A stretch of DNA of 64,000 nucleotides from Desertimonas sp963733085 (GTDB lineage Bacteria > Actinomycetota > Acidimicrobiia > Acidimicrobiales > Ilumatobacteraceae). The position numbers and the translations under genes were made by a program. How positions within the stretch are numbered: position 1 is the stretch's first letter; every line of letters begins with the position of its first letter. The notes below the pieces were generated by a model that was given only the letters and a program-made list of their open reading frames with translations, had not been told where the DNA came from and ran no database searches. This document shows, piece after piece, positions 26,409-35,494 of this stretch. Location: assembly GCA_963733085.1 (NCBI GenBank), contig CAVTBY010000010.1, forward strand, positions 248,001 to 312,000. The letters run 5' to 3'.

Positions 26409-29134
26409 ATGCGTGTCCGCCCGCTGGTGCTGGGCTGGATCTTGGCGCTGGCGGCGACAGTCGGCGAGGTCCCGACGTCGTCGATGGTCGGCGCCCAGGT
26501 CGCGCCTGCGCAGGAGGTCGTCGGGCTGATCATCGAGGGCGTCGGTTTCGGGCACGGGCGCGGCATGAGCCAGTGGGGATCGTTCGGCCGCGCAGTGAAC
26601 GGCCAGTCGTGGACGACCATTCTCGATGCCTATTACGGCGGTACCACGCTCGGCTCGGCGTCGACAGCATCGCGTGTCCGGGTACGGCTGGTCGGCCACG
26701 ACGGCGACGCGAGCGTCGGGGTGGTTTCGACGAACCGCTCAGCGATGTGGGGAACCACCGCATACGCCGCGCTGCAGGCCCGGGCCACAGCTACGGCGAA
26801 CCGATACGACGTCTGGGCGAGGTCGACCGCAGCATGTCCGGCGGCGACGACGTCGGGCTGGACGCGGATCGCCGCCAACGTCGCCGGCCCGGTGACGTTC
26901 ACCACAACGGTGCACGAGACCACTGGAGCGGCAGCCAATGTGCTGGGCTTGTGCAGCAACGACGGGTCGGTGACGCACTATCGCGGCCGGATTCAGCTGA
27001 CCCAAGACAACGCAGGCAACCGCCGCGTCGTCAACGACGTGGCAGTCGAGAACTACCTGCGTGGCGTCGTTCCGAAGGAGGTGTCAACGAGCTGGGGCGA
27101 CGCCGGCGGCGGCGCCGGGATGAATGCCCTGCGCGCCCAAGCGGTGGCAGCGCGTTCGTACGCCCTCTCGCAGAACCGTTATGTCAGCACCGGCGGTTAC
27201 GCCACGACGTGCGATACCACGGCGTGCCAGGTCTACGGCGGTGCAGCGCGACGGGCCAGCCCGACTGCCGCCACGACGAGCGGGGGCACGTGCGAGGCCG
27301 GCACCACCACGTTCGAGTGCCGCAACACGAACAGGGCGATCGCCGAAACGGCGGGTCGCGTCCGACGTACGCCCGGCGGGGCGATCGTGTCGACGGAGTT
27401 TTCAGCGTCCAACGGACCACGAACCGCTGGCGGAACGTTCCCGGCGATCAACGATCCGTTCGACGACGTGCCGCAGAACCCGAACCACCGCTGGACTCGA
27501 ATCGTCGACGGCGACCTCGTCGCCGATGCGTACGGACTCGGCACGTTGACGGCGGCATCCACCGAGCCCGACCCGGCGACGCCGTACGTTGGCGTGTGGG
27601 ACAACCGGCTCCGGCTCAGCGGTGCCGGCGGCACCGTGCTGGTGAGCGCCTTGAGCTTCCGCACCGCCTATGGACTGCCGTCACACGGGTTCGTCGTCCG
27701 CCCCGTGACCCGCGGCGTCGTGGCGTCGAACTCGATGCGGTTCATCGGCGACTCCGTCGGTCAGAGCGTCACCGAGACCCCCAACTCCGAGCTGCGCGCC
27801 TTGCTCGATGGCGTGTTCACGGCGTCGAGCTACGACTCGGCGGCGAACCGCTGCACGGCTGACTGCGGCCTGTCCGGGGTTGGCGCGGCCGCCTCCGTGC
27901 CGGTCGGCACCGACCTCGTGCTGATCGAACTCGGCTACAACGCCCCGACGGACAACTTCGGCGCCCGCATCGACTCGCTGATGCGGGCTCTCGAGGCCCG
28001 CCAGGTCGAACGCGTTGTGTGGGTCAACCTGTCGACACGCAGCGGACGCTCCGACTACGTCGCCGCCAACCAGGCACTCGCTTCGGCGCGCAGCAGGTGG
28101 CCTGATCTTTTCGTCCTGGACTGGGCTTCCTACAGCGCGGGCACTGCGAACAATCGCACCCGCTGGTTCGCCACCGATGGCATCCACCTCACCGCCACCG
28201 GTCAGGCCGAGTTCGCTCGCTTCCTTCGCAACCAGCTGATCCCCCTGGCCGACTTCCCGGTCGGCAGCTCGTTGTTCACCTGGGACCGCGACACCGGCTC
28301 GTGGGCGGTGCGCAGCATGAGCGACTGGGTGTTCCGGCTGCGCAGCCAGGGAACTTGGAGCCGGATCTACGACGTTGTGCGAGCCGGCGACTTCGACCGC
28401 GACGGCAACGTCGACGACCTGTTCATCTGGGATCGCGACAGCGGGTTGTCCGGCATTCACACCACGGTCAACTACGCACCAGTGCCGCGGTCAAGCCAGC
28501 AGTGGTCGACCGTCTATGACGACGTGGTCGTCGGCGACTTCGACGGGGACGGGTTCCTGAACGAGCTGTTCATCTGGGACCATGACAGCGGCAACTGGGT
28601 GATCCAGTCGTACTCGGGTTTCGCGCTGCCTATCGCAGCCGGGGAACGTACTCGAGGGTGTACGACGAACTCGTCGTCGGCGACTGGGATGGCGACGGCC
28701 GGATGGACGACGCCTTCCTCTGGGACACCGACAGCGGCCTCTGGGTCGTTCAGTCCTATTCCGGATTCCAACCGATCTACCGCGGCCGCGGCGAGTGGAG
28801 CACCGTCTACGACTCTGCGATCACGGGCGACTGGGATCACGATCGACGCCGTGACGACTTCCTGCTTGCAGACTTCGACACCGGCGACGTCGTCGTGCTG
28901 ACGTGGTGGAACTTCGCAACGGTGTACCGCGGGCGCACCGAGTTTTCGTCCACGTTCGACCTCGGCGTTGCGGCGGACCTCGATGACGACGGCAATTACA
29001 ACGAGCTGCTTCTGTTCGACCGCGACGCCGCCGCGTGGCAGATCCACACGTACCGGACGTTTCGGTCGGTGCTCGCTCGCGCCGGCAACTGGGACCGCGG
29101 GTACGACGCCATCCTCGACGGCATCTGGGGATGA
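26409..29134 (+). CDS. Exported SpoIID/LytB - SGNH - FG-GAP repeat protein (one late frameshift)
   Basis: About 909 residues. ATG 26409 is chosen because a TAAGCT box (26396-26401) lies 7 bases upstream and the protein then opens with a signal peptide (PLVLGWILALAATVG). Residues 40-430 contain the SpoIID domain: GHGRGMSQWGS, NYLRGVVPKEVSTSWG, ALRAQAVAARSYAL. SpoIID proteins are lytic transglycosylases or amidase activators acting on peptidoglycan. About 435-610 is an SGNH-like hydrolase domain (FIGDSVGQSV, then ATDGIHLTATGQ). The rest is a series of FG-GAP-like beta-propeller repeats of about 48 residues (YDDVVVGDFDGDGFLNELF). One base is missing near 28628; the last 160 residues continue in the next frame. 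Shares its repeats with the protein at 44053. Confidence 0.82.
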
Positions 29135-29161
29135 TCAGCGACCGACGTGCGACGTGCGACG

Positions 29162-30160
29162 TCAGCGCCGGGGCGATCTGAGCGTTCGCACCCGTAGCAC
29201 GAGGGGACGCACGCCGGGTACCCGCTTGAGCGCCCTCCGACCTCTCGCACGCACTTCGAACCACCGTTGCGACGCCGCGGCCAACGGAGCCGGTCGACTC
29301 TGCGGTTCGACGCCGACGAATGGCAGGCTGACGACGTCGGCCCTGCCGGTAGCGAGGAAGTCGTGCGGACTGGGGTTGAAGGGGAACGTGACGGGTCCGC
29401 GCAACGATGCGGATGCGGTTGCAGCACCAGAGCGCGGCACGCGGGCGACGAAGCCGGCGGTGTTGATGCAGCAGATCTCGTACTCCAGTCGGGTGAGCAT
29501 CTCGGTGAGCGCGGCGACCGATGTGAACTCGTGAAAGACGCCGTGGATGTTTCGGTCGATCTGGTTGACGCGGCGGGCGAAGCGATTCCATGTCCAGTCG
29601 TTGCCGAGTCCGAGTAGGAACTGACCGCTCACGAAGACGACTCCCCGCGGCCGCAGCACCCGACGCAGTTCGCGCAGGTAGCGATACTGGTCGTACAGGT
29701 TGATGTGCGACCACGACGACTGGGCGAGGCAGATGTCGAAGTGCTTCGCCGGCAAGCCCGAGAGGTCGACGTCGGTGACGATGTGGACCGTCGGCGCGGG
29801 GTTGATGCGTTCTTTGAGCACGTCGATGAACACGGGCGACACATCCACCACGTGGTAGTCACCGGCTCGTTCGCCGAGCGCCTCGAGCATCACCGCTGTC
29901 GACCGCCCGCCACCGGCTCCGATCTCGACGACGTTGATCGCTCCGGACGACGGGCCGAACGAGCGAACCAAGTCGGTGTATGCGGTGCGTAGTGGAGTGA
30001 CGTCGCCCCACTCGTCTCCCGGACGTTGGACAAGTTCGTCCCGCGTCGGATCAACGACCACCCCCCCAGCGCCGTAACTCGCTTCGAGGCTGTAGTCCTC
30101 CTTGCGCCAACGTCGCGCGTAGTCGTCGAAATCGGCACCTACGTCGGCAGGATTCTTCAC
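29162..30160 (-). CDS. Class I SAM-dependent methyltransferase
   Basis: 332 residues from GTG 30160, chosen because TAGGGT (30169-30174 on the minus strand) lies 8 bases upstream. INVVEIGAGGGRSTAVMLEAL is motif I; YHVVDVSPVFIDVLKERI and LRELRRVLRPRGVVFVSGQF follow. After the core fold, WNRFARRVNQIDRNIHGVFHE and a C-terminal basic tail (RRALKRVPG) extend it beyond the usual length. Probably methylates a surface glycan or its lipid carrier. It is convergent to the SpoIID gene, with 27 bases between the stops. Confidence 0.75.
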   Translation of the reverse strand: MKNPADVGADFDDYARRWRKEDYSLEASYGAGGVVVDPTRDELVQRPGDEWGDVTPLRTAYTDLVRSFGPSSGAINVVEIGAGGGRSTAVMLEALGERAGDYHVVDVSPVFIDVLKERINPAPTVHIVTDVDLSGLPAKHFDICLAQSSWSHINLYDQYRYLRELRRVLRPRGVVFVSGQFLLGLGNDWTWNRFARRVNQIDRNIHGVFHEFTSVAALTEMLTRLEYEICCINTAGFVARVPRSGAATASASLRGPVTFPFNPSPHDFLATGRADVVSLPFVGVEPQSRPAPLAAASQRWFEVRARGRRALKRVPGVRPLVLRVRTLRSPRR

Positions 30161-30198
30161 GGTCGGCGACCCTACCGGGGGCGACGACAACTTTCTCG

Positions 30199-30233
30199 GT
30201 GCCAATCCTTGCGATTCCCGCAAGGGATGGCAC
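30199..30233 (-). terminator. Stem-loop downstream of the DUF115 gene
   Basis: GTGCCA at CCTTGC pairs with GCAAGG ga TGGCAC: two 6-bp stems separated by a symmetric 2-base bulge. It lies 80 bases past the DUF115 stop and before the methyltransferase promoter. No T-run, so only a possible terminator. Confidence 0.4.
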
Positions 30234-30312
30234 CCAGAATGCTTGAACCTCGATCCAGACAGTTGTGTCCGGTTTGGGGCCTCAGAATCGACGCGTCAGC
30301 CGACGCCGGCCC

Positions 30313-31737
30313 CTACGTGTCCCGACCGATCGCCTCGCGCAAGGGCATCCGTGGGAACAGATCGAGTTTGCCACCTTCCGTCGCGTTGATGATCTCCCGT
30401 CCCGTGGCTCTGTAGACCTCGTCGGCGAGGTGATAGTTCACGAGAACTCGGTCGAGGAGCGGATCCTTCCACGACTTACCCGCCCCGAAGTAGTCCGGAT
30501 GGAAGTGGTTGGGATCGTCGCTTCGTGAGACGATCAACGCGCCCTGACGGTCGACGTCATCGGGGATGCGGTAGGAGAAGTCCATGCCGATCAGCACGAC
30601 GCGATGGAAGCCCATCCAATAGGCGAGCTGAAGGTTGATGATCGTGACGCTCTGTCCGCAGAACAAGCGCTGCGTGGCGTCCATCGAGAAGCGCGGGTGG
30701 CATGCCGTGCCGGACTGGCGGTCGTAGAACCCGGCATTCATTCGGAAGAACACCGTGCGCTCATCGATGTCTGCATCCGAGAATGCCGGCCGATACATCG
30801 CCGGGAATAGCTTCCAGTCGGCATCGAACGACTTGATGGCCTCCGTGTTCTCCTTGAACACAGACGTGTCCTCGACGACGTAGTAGGTGATCGGCTTCGG
30901 GAACCGGTCCGCCGCCAGGAAGATCGCATTGACACCGAACGTGGCGACGTCGGTGAGAACCTCCAGCTCCGTTTCGTTCAACGAAGGTCCATTGCCGATG
31001 ATCACGGCGGTCTCACCGACATGTCGGTTGCGGAGGCTGACGAGCTTCTCAACCGAGCTCGGGTCGATCGGCCCGTCCTCCAGGTGCCACAGTGCCGGAA
31101 AGCCCGACCCGCGCCAGCCGTCGAACGAGACCAGCGGCCCGGAGGTGACTCGTGACGTAGCGCGTCCAACCTCGGTCGAGTCATGAGGACCTGAGCCGCC
31201 CGCAACGGACATCGCCGTGTTGCACGGCAACGGCTTTGGACGTCCTTCGACTTCGACCACCAGGCACTCAACTCCGGCACGTCTCGCCGCATCGATCAGG
31301 TCCGCCGTGATCGGACCCGTCGGCGAGCAGGCAATCACCGTCGACACTCGGGAGAGGCTGCCGACGACCTGGTGGTAGGGAACGACCATGACCCCTGCGC
31401 TGCCCCATGCCTCGTTGGCGCCGGCGTTGCCAGCGACCAGTTCGAGATCGACAGCGGCGATTGGCCCGGCCGGCATGACGCTCTCGGCAGCGAGCATGAG
31501 CGCTCGGACGTCGGCAGCAGACTCGGCAGCCAAGAGCACCTCGACCTGCTTGCGTCGGGACGTCGCATCGTAGGTTGGCTGCTCAGCCGGGGCGTCGTGG
31601 CGGCGGGTCGCGATCTCTCCCGCTACGGCGCGTCCGATACGAACGAGCTTGTCTCGTGGCACCGGGCCGAGCTGCTCGGAGATCGCCCGGGAGATCCCGA
31701 GTCCGCGGGCCGCCCCGTTCATCGCCGACTCGACCAA
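30313..31737 (-). CDS. DUF115/MptE-like domain protein, probably C-terminal half of a GT2 fusion
   Basis: 474 residues as read. The C-terminal half holds GETAVIIGNGPSLNETELEVL, NAIFLAADRFPKPITYYVVED and RVVLIGMDFSYRIPDDVD, the DUF115 fold shared by MptE (6-hydroxymethylpterin diphosphokinase) and by Maf flagellin glycosyltransferases. In surface-glycan loci it is usually linked to sugar transfer. No independent start is convincing: the frame extends upstream through WTLLPEGRWNELVESAMNG into the GT2 gene, and a one-base shift near 31765 would join them. I therefore think this is the C-terminal part of one protein of about 897 residues. Confidence 0.72.
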   Translation of the reverse strand: MVESAMNGAARGLGISRAISEQLGPVPRDKLVRIGRAVAGEIATRRHDAPAEQPTYDATSRRKQVEVLLAAESAADVRALMLAAESVMPAGPIAAVDLELVAGNAGANEAWGSAGVMVVPYHQVVGSLSRVSTVIACSPTGPITADLIDAARRAGVECLVVEVEGRPKPLPCNTAMSVAGGSGPHDSTEVGRATSRVTSGPLVSFDGWRGSGFPALWHLEDGPIDPSSVEKLVSLRNRHVGETAVIIGNGPSLNETELEVLTDVATFGVNAIFLAADRFPKPITYYVVEDTSVFKENTEAIKSFDADWKLFPAMYRPAFSDADIDERTVFFRMNAGFYDRQSGTACHPRFSMDATQRLFCGQSVTIINLQLAYWMGFHRVVLIGMDFSYRIPDDVDRQGALIVSRSDDPNHFHPDYFGAGKSWKDPLLDRVLVNYHLADEVYRATGREIINATEGGKLDLFPRMPLREAIGRDT

Positions 31738-33005
31738 CTCGTTCCAGCGCCCCTCCGGCAGCAGCGTCCAGATCGAGGAGTTCGAGGGCTTCTGAGCTGG
31801 TCAGCGGATCCAGCGATCCGGTTGCTGTGATCTGCATGCCCAGAACGGTGGCGGCACGCTTCGCCCGCTGCAGCGCCATGCCGCGCCCGTGAGAGCGGGG
31901 CGGCAGCTCCACGGCCAACCACCAGATCCGGGTCGAGCAGTGCCCATTCCTCCGCCGCGTCGAAGAGGCGGTTGGCGCGTCCGAGATGAACCCCGAAGTG
32001 ATTGCGGATCATGCTCGCCCGCCGCTGCCGATAGGCGCCGACAAGATATCGGTTCGGTTCGAACCGATATCCGTGACGGAGCAGCCTGAACCAGAGGTCC
32101 CAGTCCTCCGCGCCACCACGGAGCGACTCGTCGAAACCTCCAGCCAGGTCGAGGAGCGAGCGCCGAAGGATGACCGAGTGGACATTGAACGGGCACTCCC
32201 CGGAGTATCCGATCCAGTCGACGACGGCCCGCGAGAAGATGCCACCCCAAGCGACCAAGTCACCGAGAGCGGTCTCTTCCGGAACCTGAATGACCTGACC
32301 GTGGACACCGGCCACCGCTGGGTCGTGCCACACCGGTGCGAAGCAGCGCACGGCGTTCTCGAGCGCCGCCGGGACGAGCATGTCGTCCGCATCGAGGAAC
32401 ATCACCATGTCCGTGTCAAGCGCCCGGAGCCCGGTGTTGCGCGCGGCCGCGAGCCCGCCGTTGGCGCCGTGGCGCAGCAGTCGAATCCGGTTGTCCGCCA
32501 GCTGGAAGCGCTCGACTATGGCGCCGATGTCTTGGGGTGAGCCATCGTCGACGACCACGCAGCGCCACTGGTCGTACGTTTGGTCACACACACTTTGTAG
32601 TGCCGCGGCCAAGAACTCGGCATCGAGGTATGCCGGGATCACGACCCCGACAGTCGGGTTCGCAGGCAGAGCTCCGATCGACGAAGTCGGCACGCGCAAG
32701 TCGAGCAGACGAGCTTCCGCAGCAATGATCGAAGCGGACGCTGTGATAGGAGTTCTGACGGATCCGCCGAGGAGAGCTCGCGGGCCGAGCACACCTCGTC
32801 CTTCGACTACCCGGCTGAGCAGTCCGTCATGACGTCGTGAGGCCATCACCAACCGCCTGAAGCGCCAACGGACTCCGTGACGAACCATCCGTAGGAAGCC
32901 GTTCGGCCCGCCCTCAACGAAGGAAATCACCGCACGCCGCGGCAGCGAACGTGGCGGTGGAACGGTCGCCTCAACGACCACGGGCGCGCGTGGAGTTAGC
33001 GACAT
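31719..33005 (-). CDS. GT2 family glycosyltransferase (N-terminal half of probable GT2-DUF115 fusion)
   Basis: Starts at ATG 33005, with a TAGGCT box 7 bases upstream (33013-33018). About 110 residues of lead-in are followed by a GT-A domain: TVGVVIPAYLDAEFLAAAL, WRCVVVDDGSPQDIGAIV, MVMFLDADDMLVPAALENA (DAD metal site) and GGFDESLRGGAEDWDLWFR. Near 31920, after LLDPDLVVG, the frame shifts; the next frame continues VELPPRSHGRGMALQRAKRAATV, a helical linker, and after a second shift near 31765 enters the DUF115 region. The transferred sugar is unknown. Confidence 0.78.
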   Translation of the reverse strand: MSLTPRAPVVVEATVPPPRSLPRRAVISFVEGGPNGFLRMVRHGVRWRFRRLVMASRRHDGLLSRVVEGRGVLGPRALLGGSVRTPITASASIIAAEARLLDLRVPTSSIGALPANPTVGVVIPAYLDAEFLAAALQSVCDQTYDQWRCVVVDDGSPQDIGAIVERFQLADNRIRLLRHGANGGLAAARNTGLRALDTDMVMFLDADDMLVPAALENAVRCFAPVWHDPAVAGVHGQVIQVPEETALGDLVAWGGIFSRAVVDWIGYSGECPFNVHSVILRRSLLDLAGGFDESLRGGAEDWDLWFRLLRHGYRFEPNRYLVGAYRQRRASMIRNHFGVHLGRANRLFDAAEEWALLDPDLVVGRGAAAPLSRARHGAAAGEACRHRSGHADHSNRIAGSADQLRSPRTPRSGRCCRRGAGTSWSSRR

Positions 33006-33094
33006 CATTGCGAGCCTAAGGAGTCCACCCTGTGTCGGCAACGGCGACCCTCCGAGTGGGTCTTCAGGTTGACATCGGTGTTGACTGACAGGCT

Positions 33095-34714
33095 GTGGCG
33101 ACAGCCGGTATCGCCCCACCTCGAGTCCAGACGAGCGCGACCCGCACCGCCAATGGTTGGCAACCGTTGATGGTCCTCGGCGTAGCCGCCGTCGTGGCGG
33201 CATCGTGGATCCTCGCGACTGCCCGAGGCGCGGTCCCGATCGCGCTGACCGGCGACGAGTCAGGGCGACTCCTGGAGGGATACGCGAGGGCAACCCCGTC
33301 TGCCTTCATCCGCTTCGTCACGGACATGGGCTCTTGGACCGAGATCCATCCACCACTCGACGTCGCCTTCCGCTCGTTGGTCAACATGGTCCTCGGCCAG
33401 CTGATCGACGATCCGGGCCAGCTCATCCGAGCGAACCAGACGATCGCAACACTGTTCGCTGTGACGGCGGTGGCGGCACTTTGCGTCGGACTCCAACGGT
33501 TCGGCACCACCGCCGTGATCATCTTTCTCGCGTTTGGTGTTCCCAGTGCCTCACTGATGTACATCGCCCATCACGCCGTAGCCGAGAGCATGGCGATCGG
33601 GCTCGCGGGCATCGGTGGCGCGATGCTCATGCGTGACCGGTTCGTGGCTGGCGGCGTCGTGGTGGGAATCGCTGGACTTGTCAGGCCCGAAGTAGCGCTT
33701 GTGTTCGCGACACTCGGAGTCATCCCTCTCGAGTCGCGGCGGTTCCGGCGGGCAGTGACGTTCGCGGCACTGGCAGCCGGACCTGCCGTAGTCCACACCG
33801 CCATCGTGGAGCTCGGCGGCAGCTCGTCGTACGCCACCGTGAGGCTTTGGGCGGATCGTCCGGTGCTCGACGTTGCCTTCGCCGGAATCGGTCCCAAGGT
33901 CTATTGGGGGCTCGGCATCGCTCCGTGGGTCGGCCTGGCCGCGGCGGTGGTTGTGATCGTCGTCGGTGTTGTGAAAGGCGTGCCGCCCTTGTCATCAGGC
34001 CGTCTTCTACTCGCCGGGTGGATGTTCTGGTCGCTCGTCTTCGCCTACTTCGCAGCCAAGGGAGCGATTCCGACTCACGCACGGACGTACGTCCCCGTTC
34101 ACCTGCTCGGCGCCGTCGCACTGGGCGTGAGTACGCATGAAGTGGCCGGCGGGCGTCGCAGCGTCACGACAGCGCTGACACTCGTCGTGGTTGCGATTCT
34201 GGCGGCCGTGCTTCCGGCCTCAGCGACAGCCCGTGCTGAGTGGCGGTCCGCAAACCCTGCCGATTTGGAAGCCGTCAACGGGTTCTTTGCACGATCGGGC
34301 GGGGGCACTGTGCTGACCGACTGGATGCGTTGGCGCGAGTGGACCGCAGCGTTGTATTCAATCGAACCCGGTGGGGACGTGTGCAACTACGGCCTGTGCA
34401 CCTCAGGATCAGGCGCGACGCCCCCGCCGGCCTTGATCGCGGGCTTGACAGACGTCGAGGTCGAGCGCTTGACACAGGCCTGGCGCTTCCTCGACGACGG
34501 GTCCGTCCGCTTCATCGCCATGCTCAACGACGACGAGTACGCCAAGTGGCGCACCTGGGAGGCCGGCGCCCATCCGGATGTGCTGTCATCGTTCGTCAGG
34601 CCGCTGCTCATCCGCGAGGGTGCGTGCTTCTCTACCACGGCTGGGCTCCCACATCAGAGCTTCTGCCCCGTCTTCGAGTCCGGCCGTTTCGTGGTGCTGG
34701 AACGCACCGACTAG
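33095..34714 (+). CDS. Polytopic membrane protein, GT39/PMT-like candidate
   Basis: 539 residues from GTG 33095. An N-terminal helix (VLGVAAVVAASWILATA) is followed by ALTGDESGRLLEGYARA and FVTDMGSWTEIHPPLD: Asp-Glu right after the first helix and an H-P-P motif are typical of GT-C enzymes of the GT39/GT83 kind, which use polyprenyl-linked sugars outside the membrane. Ten or more helices precede a soluble C-terminal domain of about 150 residues (RSANPADLEAVNGFFARSG) with a few cysteines. It is divergent from the GT2 gene with 89 bases between starts. Function by topology only. Confidence 0.65.
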   Translation: MATAGIAPPRVQTSATRTANGWQPLMVLGVAAVVAASWILATARGAVPIALTGDESGRLLEGYARATPSAFIRFVTDMGSWTEIHPPLDVAFRSLVNMVLGQLIDDPGQLIRANQTIATLFAVTAVAALCVGLQRFGTTAVIIFLAFGVPSASLMYIAHHAVAESMAIGLAGIGGAMLMRDRFVAGGVVVGIAGLVRPEVALVFATLGVIPLESRRFRRAVTFAALAAGPAVVHTAIVELGGSSSYATVRLWADRPVLDVAFAGIGPKVYWGLGIAPWVGLAAAVVVIVVGVVKGVPPLSSGRLLLAGWMFWSLVFAYFAAKGAIPTHARTYVPVHLLGAVALGVSTHEVAGGRRSVTTALTLVVVAILAAVLPASATARAEWRSANPADLEAVNGFFARSGGGTVLTDWMRWREWTAALYSIEPGGDVCNYGLCTSGSGATPPPALIAGLTDVEVERLTQAWRFLDDGSVRFIAMLNDDEYAKWRTWEAGAHPDVLSSFVRPLLIREGACFSTTAGLPHQSFCPVFESGRFVVLERTD

Positions 34715-34808
34715 ACGAAACGACGACGACACTCTCCGGGGTCAACCCTGCGGAACAGGCTGCCGTTGCAGTCGCGGACGGAGTGTTGACCCGACTCGGG
34801 CCGAATGC

Positions 34809-35318
34809 CTACGAGGCGGATGCTTTGCCGGGCTCCGCTGCAGGAGGGATGAGCCCAGCTTGGCGGGCGTGGGCAGCTCGTTTCGGACCGCTGGCCGGAG
34901 AGAGACCGCGGGCGATAGCGATCGTGGCTGATGGACTCTGCCCACCGAGGGCGTGAGAGAGCAGATAGACGAGGGCGTCGACGGCGACCGGGTCATCGTC
35001 AGCGTGCTCGGCAACTAGCTGTTGCCAGCCTTCTGGTCCACCGACGACGTCGGCGACGAGACTGCGCTCGATGAGTTCGGCGAGGGCGATCTGGCTGATC
35101 TGGGCCAGGCGAACGTAGATCCCACCGGGCTGTTCGGTGATCGTCAGTTCGTGGAGGGTGTGGCGGGCCAGGGCCGGGTCCCAGGTGATGTCGAGCCGGA
35201 GGTCGTACGGCGGTTCGCCCTCGACAGTGACCCTGTAGGCGGCGGGGATCTTGACCTGTGGCCCGTCGGGTGGGCCAACGGAGATCAGACCTGCTCGTCG
35301 TTGCACCTTGGTCGCCAT
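34809..35318 (-). CDS. Hypothetical protein with C-terminal helix-turn-helix-like segment
   Basis: 169 residues from ATG 35318, which lies 8 bases after a TAAGGT box (35327-35332 on the minus strand). The first 75 residues look beta-rich (IPAAYRVTVEGEPPYDLRLDITW). The last part, DALVYLLSHALGGQSPSATIAIARGL followed by SGPKRAAHARQAGLIPPA, resembles a helix-turn-helix seen in actinobacterial proteins of unknown function where A-R-x-x-G-L-I/L closes the recognition unit. A regulatory role, possibly on the divergent FN3 gene 177 bases away, is plausible but unproven. Confidence 0.5.
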   Translation of the reverse strand: MATKVQRRAGLISVGPPDGPQVKIPAAYRVTVEGEPPYDLRLDITWDPALARHTLHELTITEQPGGIYVRLAQISQIALAELIERSLVADVVGGPEGWQQLVAEHADDDPVAVDALVYLLSHALGGQSPSATIAIARGLSPASGPKRAAHARQAGLIPPAAEPGKASAS

Positions 35319-35379
35319 CGGACGGGACCTTAGCACTGACCGATGCCGACTGTCGACCATTGTCAAGAAATTTCCCCTG

Positions 35380-35406
35380 TTGACATACAACCGGGGTTGA
35401 TATTGA
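35380..35406 (+). promoter_or_regulatory. Promoter with palindrome in the spacer, upstream of the FN3 gene
   Basis: TTGACA (35380-35385), a 15-base spacer and TATTGA (35401-35406). The spacer holds CAACCGGGGTTG (35388-35399), a perfect 5-bp-arm palindrome, suggesting repressor control. The mRNA leader of about 80 bases ends with a good ribosome-binding site before 35495. Confidence 0.5.
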
Positions 35407-35494
35407 GCCATGGTCACGGCACAATCATGGCCCAACGCGGGGCATGCAGGCCTACCGGTTGGTCTCACACTCGTTCCCAAAGGAGACACTGCAA

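Noticed and set aside
31583..31918. Separate small gene on the minus strand
   Set aside because: It reads as the continuation of the GT2 protein between two frameshifts rather than as an independent protein.
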